Below are positions 55,481 to 64,000 of a DNA stretch of 64,000 nt, piece by piece (position 1 is the first letter of the stretch; the number at the start of each line of letters is the position of its first letter). Both the position numbers and the translations under genes were made by a program. Source of the stretch: Lunularia cruciata (lineage: Eukaryota; Streptophyta; Marchantiopsida; Lunulariales; Lunulariaceae); contig OX419756.1 of assembly GCA_948567375.1 (NCBI GenBank), positions 70,632,333 to 70,696,332 of the forward strand, in the 5' to 3' direction. The notes under the pieces were generated by a model. It made no database searches and was not told where the DNA came from. It saw only the letters and a program-made list of their open reading frames with translations.

Positions 55481-56762
55481 TTAAGAGAGCATGGCCTTGT
55501 CTAATGTCTCCTTCAACTCCCCGCTTTTGAAAGCCTCTGAGCACCACAACAAGCAACAAATGAGCAACAACAACTTTTACTTCTCTCAAACCATAGTTTC
55601 CCTATGGAGATTCTTGCATCTTCATGTTCTGATCGAGCATAAAACAACGACCTCCGGGAACGGTATTAACTCCCAGAAATTACCATTCACTGGTCTCTAA
55701 ATACGCTGGAAATACAGTAGACTCACCAATAGTGATGTCGCAACCACCAAAAAATTCGCCATCGATGTAGAGTTGAGGGAAGGTTGGCCAATTTGAGTAC
55801 TCTTTCACTCCCTGTCGTAAGGAATCGTCCTCCAAGATGTTCACGATCTCGTATGGAACTCCGAACTGGTTAAGAATTTGCACGCAGGTATTCGAGAACC
55901 CGCACTGTGGGAAATTCTTATTACCCTTCATGAAAAGCACCACCTTGTTTGCGGCTATAAAAGCGTCAAGAGCCTCTTTCATCTCCGCTGAAAGGGCTGC
56001 AATTCCCCACAATAAAGTCAGCCTGAGAATCCAGTAGTCCAAAACAGAGTTCATAAGACATCATAAAAATCTTCAAACCTCCCTGCGCTTAGGGAACAAT
56101 TCGTGACGTCTACCAAATGTAAAACAACAAAGACCATCTTTAGTTCAGCATACGGATAAAGAAGGACGGCAACCTCGTAAACATCCCTCGAATCATGTCA
56201 CAATACAGCTACAACAGAGAGTTCTGCAGTAACAGGAGGGTCCAACATAAATACCAGCGACCTTTGAAATGTCTCAGGATGTAAACTAGCCCAAACTTGA
56301 GCAATCCGAACAACCTATTCTATTGTACGAGAAAAGCCTTCATGTTAATATATTCCTGCACCGTCGAATTGCAGCAGGTTACTATGAGTTCCTCCCCAAG
56401 AAACCAATTCCAAGAATTGGAGATTGCCTAAAAGCATACTAGGAGAAAATATTTCCATTCCTAAACAGTAGAATAGGATCCAATTCTCCAAGCTACGTAA
56501 ATTGCTCACCTCCATAGCCGGCCTGAGGACCGCTGGCTCTACATTGCAAAGACCCCGCTTGTCTCCTGGTTCCAATCCTGCTCACGGATAGTCCCTGAAC
56601 CTGTAAACCTGAAAGAGATTGCGAATAAAACCGAGCAGAAGAAATCGAGGGGAAGAAAGCTGAAGAGGAGGAAGAAGATGAAGAAGAACAGGACTCTGAG
56701 GACGAGACTGAGGCAGCAAGAGCTAGACGGACACCCTGTGCGTGCAATACTGCCATAGCCAT
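55481..56762 (-). CDS. GRXS14: Chloroplast monothiol CGFS glutaredoxin, three exons
   Basis: Class II monothiol glutaredoxin that binds and transfers [2Fe-2S] clusters in plastids. Exon 1 56762-56510, exon 2 55996-55727, exon 3 55536-55481; introns 513 and 190 bp, both GT-AG (donors GTGAGC and GTGAGT). The joined frame is 579 bases, 192 residues, close to the 173 of Arabidopsis GRXS14. Residues 1-84 are a Ser/Ala-rich chloroplast transit peptide with an eight-Ser run. The domain follows: VVLFMKG (103-109), active site CGFS (116-119), WPTFPQLYI with the cis-Pro (154-162), GGCDI (168-172), and EAFKSGELKETLDKAMLS at the end. The start is the first ATG (MAMAV); the frame is open upstream only from a GTG. 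There is no N-terminal endonuclease-like domain, which rules out GRXS16. Every conserved residue is present, so the gene looks functional. Confidence 0.95.
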
Positions 56763-57141
56763 GTTTCCTGAGTAAGAATTCCGATCTTCTCTTGCTCCTT
56801 CCTTCGTTCCTTCCCTAGTTCCCCTCTGTTCTAGTTCTTTCGTACTCGTCTGCCTGCGAAATCTACGACTACTGCCTGGGAACGGCAACACGGGGCTTCG
56901 AGGATCAGGTTATCTCTTATTGATTTACGAGCAGCCCTCTGTACTGCCCTTACGAGAGTGTAGTAACAGAACCCCCCAACCCTCGGGAGCAAAGTTTACC
57001 ACAGCCCGTAAGTTCAACCGGTCAGTTCGACTGGTTAGTCGGGTTTTGGAGGCTAAATTTAAGGAAGATTCCCATAATAGACTAAAAAAACACGAACATT
57101 TTCTTTCAGATATCGTTTACCAAATCAACAGCGAACTGTGA
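56763..57141 (-). promoter_or_regulatory. 5' UTR and promoter region of the glutaredoxin gene
   Basis: Upstream of the start on the minus strand. 56770-56870 is GA-rich on the coding strand, as often in plant 5' UTRs. CpG is more frequent than in the surrounding repeats. No clear TATA box, consistent with a housekeeping promoter. Start site not determinable by eye. Confidence 0.4.
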
Positions 57142-59100
57142 AAAACGAACCCTATGCGTTATTGTGAGCACTTAGAAGAACATTTTATCCGCTACTGGAG
57201 CTGTTTTACCCGGAGTTTTAACTTCCTGTTTCGGTTTCCTCCCTCTTCTGCCCGGTGGAAGGGAAAGTACTCTTTCCCCGGTTGCTTGTGAAGCTCATTC
57301 TGTGTGATCATCCATCCGCCAACCCATAGTAGGCCAGGGATAATGGAGTCCAGAGCACCGCTTCACTGTCCAGAAACTCAGAGAAGGACTTAACAGTTTA
57401 TCGTTTGATGAATTTTCCCGAAGAGAGGATATTTAGATCACCCCACGATTACTTATTCTTATGAACTTGTACTTAACCTGAATATGGATTTGGTTAGTTC
57501 TACTCATAAATTCTGTTCTATCTCCTTGACATGGCGTTTATTACGAGAATTTAACTACCTGCCAAAAATCTTATTTGAATAAAATAGATAAAATGCTTAA
57601 TTCAAAGTAAGAACATTGAGTTACTTCAAAATATAAAAAAGGTTATGTTAGAAGATAAGATCATTTGAATAATAAATTATGCATCTTTATTATATAATAA
57701 TGTGTAAATTACCTTTATCAGGAGCAAAAATTGTTTTGCACTAACTAAGAGGAATCTTTAGAAACTGAAAACTTTAGAAATCTTTATTATATCCTTATTC
57801 AAAATTTTGACATTTGCAAAAGAAGTTAACCAATTTCACATATTCTATAGAGTGAACTATTTTGATTAAATCAGTTTTTTAGTACTAAATTTAGCATATC
57901 TTATAATTTCTAAACAATCTCTGAATAAGAGAAGGCATAGATTACATTCCATTGGATACCAAGTATCGAATGACACTACTTGATTCAGATGATTTTGTTA
58001 GATTTAATAAACTTCATTTTTGTAAAATCAAAATTTTGACTGATATAGATTTTTAGTGTATGAAGATTATGCTAAGTTAACATCAAATAATTTTTGCTAT
58101 TGATAAGGGTAATTTACACATTCTTATCTAATAGAATAATTTAGATGTAATTTAATAGCTCAAATTTGATCCTAATCATAGATGGAAATATCATTCCAAG
58201 GTAGTATCTCAATATCAATAAAAAAGTAGTAAAAGTGGTAAGTATAAGGTGTCCCTATGTGGAAACGGATTAAAAATTAAAAAAAGTGTCATTATCTTGC
58301 AATTTGTTTATTATTTCCTATTTAATCTGTTGTGCAATAATTACTCTCAAAAGAGGGTAATGTCACACACTTTTCTTTCGGCACACTACAAAAACTAAAG
58401 ATCACTTTCACTACAAATAAAATCTAAATCAATCTTGAAGATGGTGATTCACTTAACCCTAAAGACCTCCCTAGTCCCAACGACTTCAACTCCAAAGGTT
58501 GCATACTACCCTTCCATGATGATACGAGTTGCATATGACTAAAATTGGGGTAAAAGTATCACAAAGCTAACAATCTATTGTTTTGTATCTAACCTCTTTG
58601 GCAAAATCATTCTCATAAGAAAGTAGTCTCATCCTTATTGCCATACTACAAAAAATGTAAATGATTACTTATCACTTTCATGCTAATTGTAGTTCCAGAG
58701 GACTCTTGAAGTAATGGAATCATTTGCAACAAAGGTCACTTTGCCTTGGAATTTCCTCATCATCCAATTAACTTGAAAATATTCATGCCTACTATCATCA
58801 TGACCGTTCTGTTATCTATCTTTTACACCACCATTATGAAAGTTAGGTCACATAAGATAGACAAATCTCAAAAGGTCTCACAAGTAGCAAGATAGAACGT
58901 GCAAACCAATTTGGAGTTAGATTTCCCAAGGGCCTATCTCTTTTTCATTTATGACTATAACATAATGTACTATTCTTCCCAACAAGCACTATGTTTTAGG
59001 AAATTAGAATGGTTCATACTACTTAGTCTCCACAATTTTTGGTACTTAATAATACCTATGCTTATAAAAGTCCATTATGACATTGTTCTTGGCCTATGTA
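57142..59100. other. AT-rich intergenic stretch
   Basis: No recognisable gene or element. Only short open frames. Confidence 0.5.
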
Positions 59101-59275
59101 GAGCACCTATAGGGCCACCCTCTAGTTCCACATGAATGACTCCTTCCCTCTAGTGCTTACACTTCTACACCAAGATTCCTCACAACATAGACCACCTAGA
59201 GAGCCACACTCTAGTTCCACATGAATGATTCCTTCACTCTAGTGCTTACACTTCTACACAAAGATTCCTCACAAC
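59101..59275. repeat. Tandem duplication, 89-bp unit, two copies
   Basis: 59101-59189 and 59190-59275 share CTCTAGTTCCACATGAATGA, CTAGTGCTTACACTTCTACA and AAGATTCCTCACAAC with few differences. Confidence 0.85.
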
Positions 59276-59341
59276 TAAGTGACTAAGTAGGTAAACATTC
59301 ATATGGAGAGCATACACATACACCAACTTGGTAATCCAGAT

Positions 59342-59740
59342 TGTAACAATATGGAATTTAGCAACAAAGTTAGTAGAGCTAACAAAGTGGAAAAGAAGAC
59401 AAATTAGCCTAGAATATTCCAAAAGTATTTAGAAAGCTTCTTGGGAAGCTTCCTGGCTAGCTTAGCTTGCACTCCAAGTAGGTAGTTTCTAGAAGCTTCC
59501 AACTAGCTTAGCTTGCATGCCAAGTAAGCAGCTTCTAGAAGAAAGCTTCTTGAGAAGCTTCCTGATTAACTTGGCTTGCACTCTAAGAAAGTGGCTCAAG
59601 GAAGCTTCTCAAGAGCCTTGTAGGATCCCTATAAATATAAGAGCCAAAACTCATGCTAGACATTTGGAGTTTACCCACATTCAAGTGTCTCAATGTGATC
59701 TTCCATTCTCCTATTTCTCTCCTTGGATTGGTATTTTACA
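59342..59740 (+). repeat. 5' LTR of B4
   Basis: 399 bp, TGTAACAATATGG...TTTTACA. GAATATTC (59411-59419), GAAGCTTC pairs and TTCTAGAAGCTTC (about 59489-59501) precede the TATA box CTATAAATATAA (59630-59640). It shows in forward orientation that the heat-shock-type motifs lie upstream of the TATA box. Confidence 0.88.
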
Positions 59741-59741
59741 T

Positions 59742-59753
59742 TGGTATCAGAGC
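59742..59753 (+). other. Primer binding site of B4 (tRNA-iMet type)
   Basis: TGGTATCAGAGC, two bases after the LTR end. Confidence 0.9.
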
Positions 59754-59997
59754 AAGAATGGGATGGATGGGATTTTTGGACCGCCAAACCACATGGATTT
59801 TAGTGTCCAAGTATTATCCAAGCATTGTTTCATACAATTCATCACCTCGCATTTTGGGTAGCATTTTCTATATATGATCACCTTGTCTAAGGAACACTTG
59901 ATACTTCTTGTTGTAACTTATGAAGAATGATGGACTTTTTGCATCTATGTGATAATGAATTAGATAAATTGAGAGTAGTGGGATAGAGTAGTAGCCA

Positions 59998-61175
59998 TGG
60001 TGGCAATACCAAATGTTATCATTGTTATACAACAACAAATTGAGCACCTTACTTGATTGTTGGATGAACAAGACCAACAACAACAAGAATACATTAAGAG
60101 AGTACCAGTTTGAGATGGAGAAGATCAAATCCAATTTCCAAAACTAAAGGTGTTTGAAAGCAAGAATATTCCGTGCATAATAGAGAATTTTGTGTTTGAT
60201 TGCGAATGTTACTTTGAAGCTACCAATCTTCAAGATGAATGGAAATAGATTCTCTTGGCTTCTAGCCAATTGGATGGTGTGGCAAAACTTTGGTGGTGAT
60301 TCTGAGTGGTGCAAGTTGAACGACAGATTTTTGCACCAATCTTGACGTGGACAAAATTCAAGGATGCAATACTTGTTCAATTTCAAACCATAAATGCCAC
60401 CCGAGCCACACAAGATTAATTGCCGGAATTGAAGTAAATTGGTTGTGTAAAGAGCTACATCACACAATTTCAAAACATCATCATGCATATTCTATATATA
60501 CAAGAAGATGAAGTTCTAGATTGATTTGTGAGAGAATTGAAGTCACAAACCAAATTGGAGGTGACCATGCAGGAACCACAAAATGTGGAAGAAGCCATGC
60601 AATTTGCTAAGTGCTTTGATTCCTTAGTTACAACAACTTGGTCTCGAGGATTGTTTTTATTTTCATTGAGTTGGACATCGCATTGGTGAATGTCCACTCA
60701 AGAATGTGCGACCTTGACAAGTTGCCCAGATGGAGTTTATAGAGCAAACCGATCAAGGAAACAAGGAATCCCAAACGGAGATTTTGAGTCACCTATTGGG
60801 AGCTTGATTAGTTCCAATGGGATTGAAGGCTCAACCTATGCAAGTTTGCTTCACTTGTAAGGTACAATATCTAATCTGGGTTGTAGGATTTTCGTTGATT
60901 TTGGAAGTTCATAGAATTGCATGTCTATGCAAGTAGCAAAGGAATTAGGTATTCCTATCAAGCCAGTAATTGGAAGTAGATTGATGATAGCGAATGGTAG
61001 AAAGGGTTTTGCACGTTGTACCTTGCATCCTATTACCTTCAAGATTGGGAAGGAGTATTTGGAGTGTATGAGATTTGTAGAGGCACTTCTACACTATGAT
61101 GTCATTCTAGGACTACCTTGGCTTGAACGTCATAAGGTTCAATTTGATTAGAACCGACAAAAAATTCAAGTATAA
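59998..61175 (+). pseudogene. B4 Gag and protease (broken)
   Basis: Gag from about 59998 (MVAIPNVIIVIQQQIEHLT), with NFVFDCECYFEATNLQDE, LLASSQLDGVAKLWW, INATRAT and ELKSQTKLEVTMQEPQNVEEAMQFAKCFDSL, interrupted by many stops; part of the knuckle region near 60650 is deleted. The protease (60880-61150) has VDFGSS, SMQVAKELGIPIKPVIGS and HYDVILGLPWLERHKVQFD. The fragment ends there. Confidence 0.82.
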
Positions 61176-61511
61176 TTGTAATACTCCAAGGATAAGAGAA
61201 GAGAGAAAACACAGATTGCACACTCAAACATTCGATGCCCCAAAGGAGCACCTTCTCTTTATTATATAGATAAAGAAGATCTCTTCCAAGGAAGCTCCAC
61301 CATAGGATTAGGGACATAGATAGGTGACATGTCAGCAAGCTCCACCCTTGTATTACTTACTTGGATGGGTGACATGTCTGGTCTAGGTCCTATCTGGTTG
61401 GTCAAACAAGCTTTGATTGGAGAGAATCTTTTAGGGAATCTTCCTATAAGAATCTCAGAATCACGTGAGTAAGGTACCATTGGAAAGCTCTAGATGAGAC
61501 AAAGCAAGGAG
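61176..61511. other. Spacer between B4 and B5, origin unknown
   Basis: 336 bp starting TGTAATACTCCAAGG right after the B4 protease and ending where B5 begins behind its primer site. It has two copies of a GGTGACATGTC motif (61322, 61368). It may be a solo LTR or part of another element; no primer site or coding sequence is visible. Confidence 0.4.
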
Positions 61512-61774
61512 AAAGGAGAGCAGGAATGAGATGGATGGAATTTATGGACCACCAAATCCACTTCTACCAAACCATTGGGATTTTTGTATCCAAGTACTAC
61601 CCAAGTATCATTTCACACAATTCATCACCTCATGCTTTGGACAAGATTTTTTTCATAAGATCACCATAATTGAGGAACCCTTGGTGCTTCTGATTGTATG
61701 GAGAATGGTGGACGTGCTACTTCTATGTGTTAATAAATTAAATAGATTAGGGGTGGTGTGATAGAGTAGCAACC

Positions 61775-62660
61775 ATGGCGGCAATGCTTGAGGTTATCCT
61801 TGCTATGCAATAACAAATTGAGCACCTTACTTGATTGTTGGATGAACAAGAGCTTTGACGACAAGAGCACGTAGAGAGAGTACCCGTTTGAGAAGGAGAA
61901 GATCAAATCTGATTCCCTAAATCCAAGGTATTTAAAGGCAAGGATCTCTCAGGTGTAGTGGATAATTTTGTGTTTGATTGTGAATGTTACTTTGAAGCTA
62001 CTAATCTACAAGATGAGTAAAACCATATTCTTTTGGCTTTTAGCCAATTGGATGGAGAAGCAAAGCTATGGTGGAGATTTTGAGTGGAGCAAGTTGAATG
62101 ACAACTTGTTGCACCAATCTTGACATGGGCAGAATTCAAGAGTGCAATAATTAGTAGGTTCTAAGCTATAAATGCCACATGAGCTGCACAAGATAGGTTG
62201 ATAGAGTTGAAACAAATTGGCTCTATAAGAAGTTACATCACGCAATTCCAAAACATCATCATGAAAATTCCATATATATTGGAAGGTGAAGCTCTAGATT
62301 GATTTGTGAGGGGCTTGAAGTCAAGAACCAAATTAGAGGTAACCATGCAAGAGCCACAACACTTGGAGGATGCCATGTAGTTGGCCAAACATTTTGATTC
62401 CTTGGTTGCAACAACTTGGTCTCGACCTCGACTTTCACAAAACCTATTGGTACACTACATATGGGTGGAGGAGCCGACACCAATGGAGATTGATGCCATT
62501 CAATGGAGACCACTTGGCACAAAAGATAGAGAGAAACTATAACAAAATGGGGGTTGTTTTTATTGTTGGCAATTGGGACATCGCATTGTTGAATGTCCAC
62601 TCAAGAATGTGCGACCTTGACAAGTTGCCCAAATGGAGTTTATAGAGCAAACTGATCAAG
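61775..62660 (+). pseudogene. B5 Gag with zinc knuckle
   Basis: ATG 61775 (MAAMLEVILAMQ). Landmarks: NFVFDCECYFEATNLQDE, FSQLDGEAKLWWRF, ILTWAEFKSAI, INAT, IELKQIGSIRSYITQFQNIIMKIP, FVRGLKSRTKLEVTMQEPQ, and an intact CCHC knuckle CFYCWQLGHRIVEC (about 62550-62592). About ten stops, nearly all C-to-T type, destroy the frame. Confidence 0.82.
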
Positions 62661-62689
62661 GAAACAAGGAATCCCAATAGGAGATTTTG

Positions 62690-63420
62690 AGCCACCTATT
62701 GGGAGCTTGATTAGTTCCAATGGGATTGAAAGCTCAACCTATGCAAGTTTGTTTCACTTGCAAGGTACAATATCTAATCGGGGTTGTAGGATTTTGGTTG
62801 ATTTTGGTTGATTTTGGAAGTTCATAGAATTGCATGTCCATGCAAGTAGCAAAGGAATTAGATATTCCTATCAAGCTAGTAATTGGAAGTAGATTGATGA
62901 TAGCGAATGGTAGAAAGGGTATTGCATTTTGTACCTTGCATCTTGTTACCTTTAAGATTGGGAAGGAGTATTTGGAGTGCATGAGGTTTGTAGTGGCACC
63001 TCTACACTATGATGTCATTCTAGGACTACCTTGGCTTGAACGTCATAAGGTTCAATTTGATTGGAACCAATGACAAATTCAAGTACAGCACCAAGGTAGT
63101 AATTTCTGATTAGGTTATCTGGTACCTCTAAGTAAGACACCTAAAAATAGTCAGTCCTAGGATGTGAAGTTTGTCAAGAAGGTAGCCATAGAGCAAGCCT
63201 TGAAGGAGGATAAGTTCCAAGATGGGAATTTTACCAAGAAAGCAGTCATGGAGCAAGCTTTGAAGAAAGATGAGTCCTTAGATAGGAAGTTTGTTAATGA
63301 AGCAGCCATAGAGTAAGCTTTGGAGGAAGATAAGTCTATTTTTGAGGTGTAGATCAAGGCGATTGCACAAGGACAATCTGAGGAGTGCCAAGAGCCTCAT
63401 CATAAAAATGGTTGATAAGA
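62690..63420 (+). pseudogene. B5 protease-like domain and repeat linker
   Basis: VDFGSS again (about 62805-62822, next to a 12-bp repeat of GTTGATTTTGG), SMQVAKELDIPIKLVIGS, HYDVILGLPWLERHKVQFDW. The linker has three 20-residue repeats (VKFVKKVAIEQALK, DGNFTKKAVMEQALK, DRKFVNEAAIE). Several stops. Confidence 0.83.
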
Positions 63421-64000
63421 TAGTTCATGAGTTTGCGGATATGTTTCCGGATGATCTACCAAAGGGATTACCCTCCAATTGTGGTATGCCCTTCAAGATT
63501 GAGTTATTGCTAGTGAGTAGACCAATCTATTGGCTCTCACCAAAGGAGGTTGGAGGAGTTGCAAACAACACTTATGGAGTTGTTGGAGAAGGACTTCATA
63601 TGACATAGCACCTCCCCTTGGAGAGCACCAGTACTATTCATTTTGAAGAAGGATGGAGAACTTTGTTTCTATATTGATTATGGTGGGCTCAATAATCAAA
63701 CAATGAACAATGCATATCCTTTGCCTTGGATTGATGACTTGCTTGATCAATTCAGTGGAGCACAATACTTTTCCAAGTTGGATCTTTGTAGCAGCTATTG
63801 GCAAATCTCCATTGATAAGGAGGATTGCAAAAGACTACCTTTCATACAAGGTATGGGCATTTTGAGTAGAGAGTTCTAACTTTTGGCCTCACTAATGCTC
63901 CAGCAATCTTCATGGATCAAATGCATTGGGTGTTGGATGGACCATTAGATCGGTACGTGGTGGTGTTTGGTACATGGTACATGGTGGTGAGATTGAGAAC
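63421..64000 (+). pseudogene. B5 reverse transcriptase (runs off the window)
   Basis: FADMFPDDLPKGLPSNCG, RPIYWLSPKE, then [46 protein letters not shown] and [21 protein letters not shown] frameshift at about 63825 precedes [17 protein letters not shown] (63890). At 63955 onward the expected FLDDILIYS is replaced by a TGGTACATGG duplication, so the catalytic site is lost. Confidence 0.83.

Larger units (their letters stand above)
59342..61175 (+). mobile_element. Ty3/gypsy chromovirus B4, 5' part only
   Basis: Plus-strand B copy: 5' LTR, primer site, Gag and protease, ending at about 61175 just after HKVQFD. It is riddled with stops, most at codons that are CAA, CAG or CGA in other copies. 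Confidence 0.87.
61512..64000 (+). mobile_element. Ty3/gypsy chromovirus B5, lacking its 5' LTR
   Basis: Begins with the leader just after the primer site (GAGCAGGAATGAGATGG), then Gag, protease, linker and RT; runs off the window end. Stops occur mostly at former CAA, CAG and CGA codons. Confidence 0.88.

Noticed and set aside
56763-56891. N-terminal extension of the glutaredoxin reading frame
   Set aside because: Only a GTG is available upstream; starting at MAMAV gives a typical transit peptide.
1-64000. CRISPR arrays, bacterial operons, rRNA or tRNA genes
   Set aside because: No direct-repeat/spacer pattern, no rRNA sequence and no tRNA cloverleaf seen on reading; the window is eukaryotic.

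Overview
The window is transposon-dominated nuclear DNA of a green plant. The plant signs are the retrotransposon lineages, with tRNA-iMet and tRNA-Asp type primer sites, and one spliced nuclear gene for a chloroplast CGFS glutaredoxin. I cannot name the species. The short introns of that gene (513 and 190 bp) and a retrotransposon carrying a cytosine methyltransferase would fit a streptophyte outside the flowering plants, but this is inference.

Layout. Positions 1-8190 hold element A1 (+ strand), a Ty3/gypsy element lacking only its 5' LTR. Its pol has an unusual order: protease, DNMT3-like C5-cytosine methyltransferase, reverse transcriptase, RNase H, integrase, then a PHD finger where a chromodomain would often be. 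A second A-family LTR (A3) starts exactly at 8191, inside A1's 3' LTR, and is cut off after 105 bp. An older, antisense, half-length A copy (A2) lies at 11523-15865. Family B is an iMet-primed chromovirus present as five damaged copies: B1 8296-11522, B2 35988-45634 and B3 49308-52086 (all -), B4 59342-61175 and B5 61512-64000 (both +). The B LTRs carry clustered heat-shock-element-type motifs just upstream of a TATA box. Family C is a Tat/Athila-like Ty3/gypsy element (19729-27529, +; solo LTR at 15866-16556). It inserted into a Ty1/copia element D (18596-31842, -), splitting D's RNase H. B2 is itself interrupted, inside its chromodomain, by about 4.1 kb of purine-rich DNA holding a 143-bp tandem array.

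The only convincing host gene is a three-exon GRXS14-like gene (55481-56762, -), in a stretch of about 3.5 kb that is visibly richer in CpG than the surrounding repeats. The remaining stretches (16557-18595, 31843-33600, 46178-49307, 52087-53900, 57142-59100) are AT-rich and without recognisable genes, apart from a decayed unidentified coding region (33620-35720), a gag relic (45950-46177) and a candidate inverted-repeat element (about 46746-47450).

The most interesting system is family A: a retrotransposon polyprotein that could both methylate DNA and read chromatin. A1 keeps the catalytic motifs of every enzyme domain and is disabled only by a frameshift and a few in-frame stops, most of them explicable as C-to-T changes.
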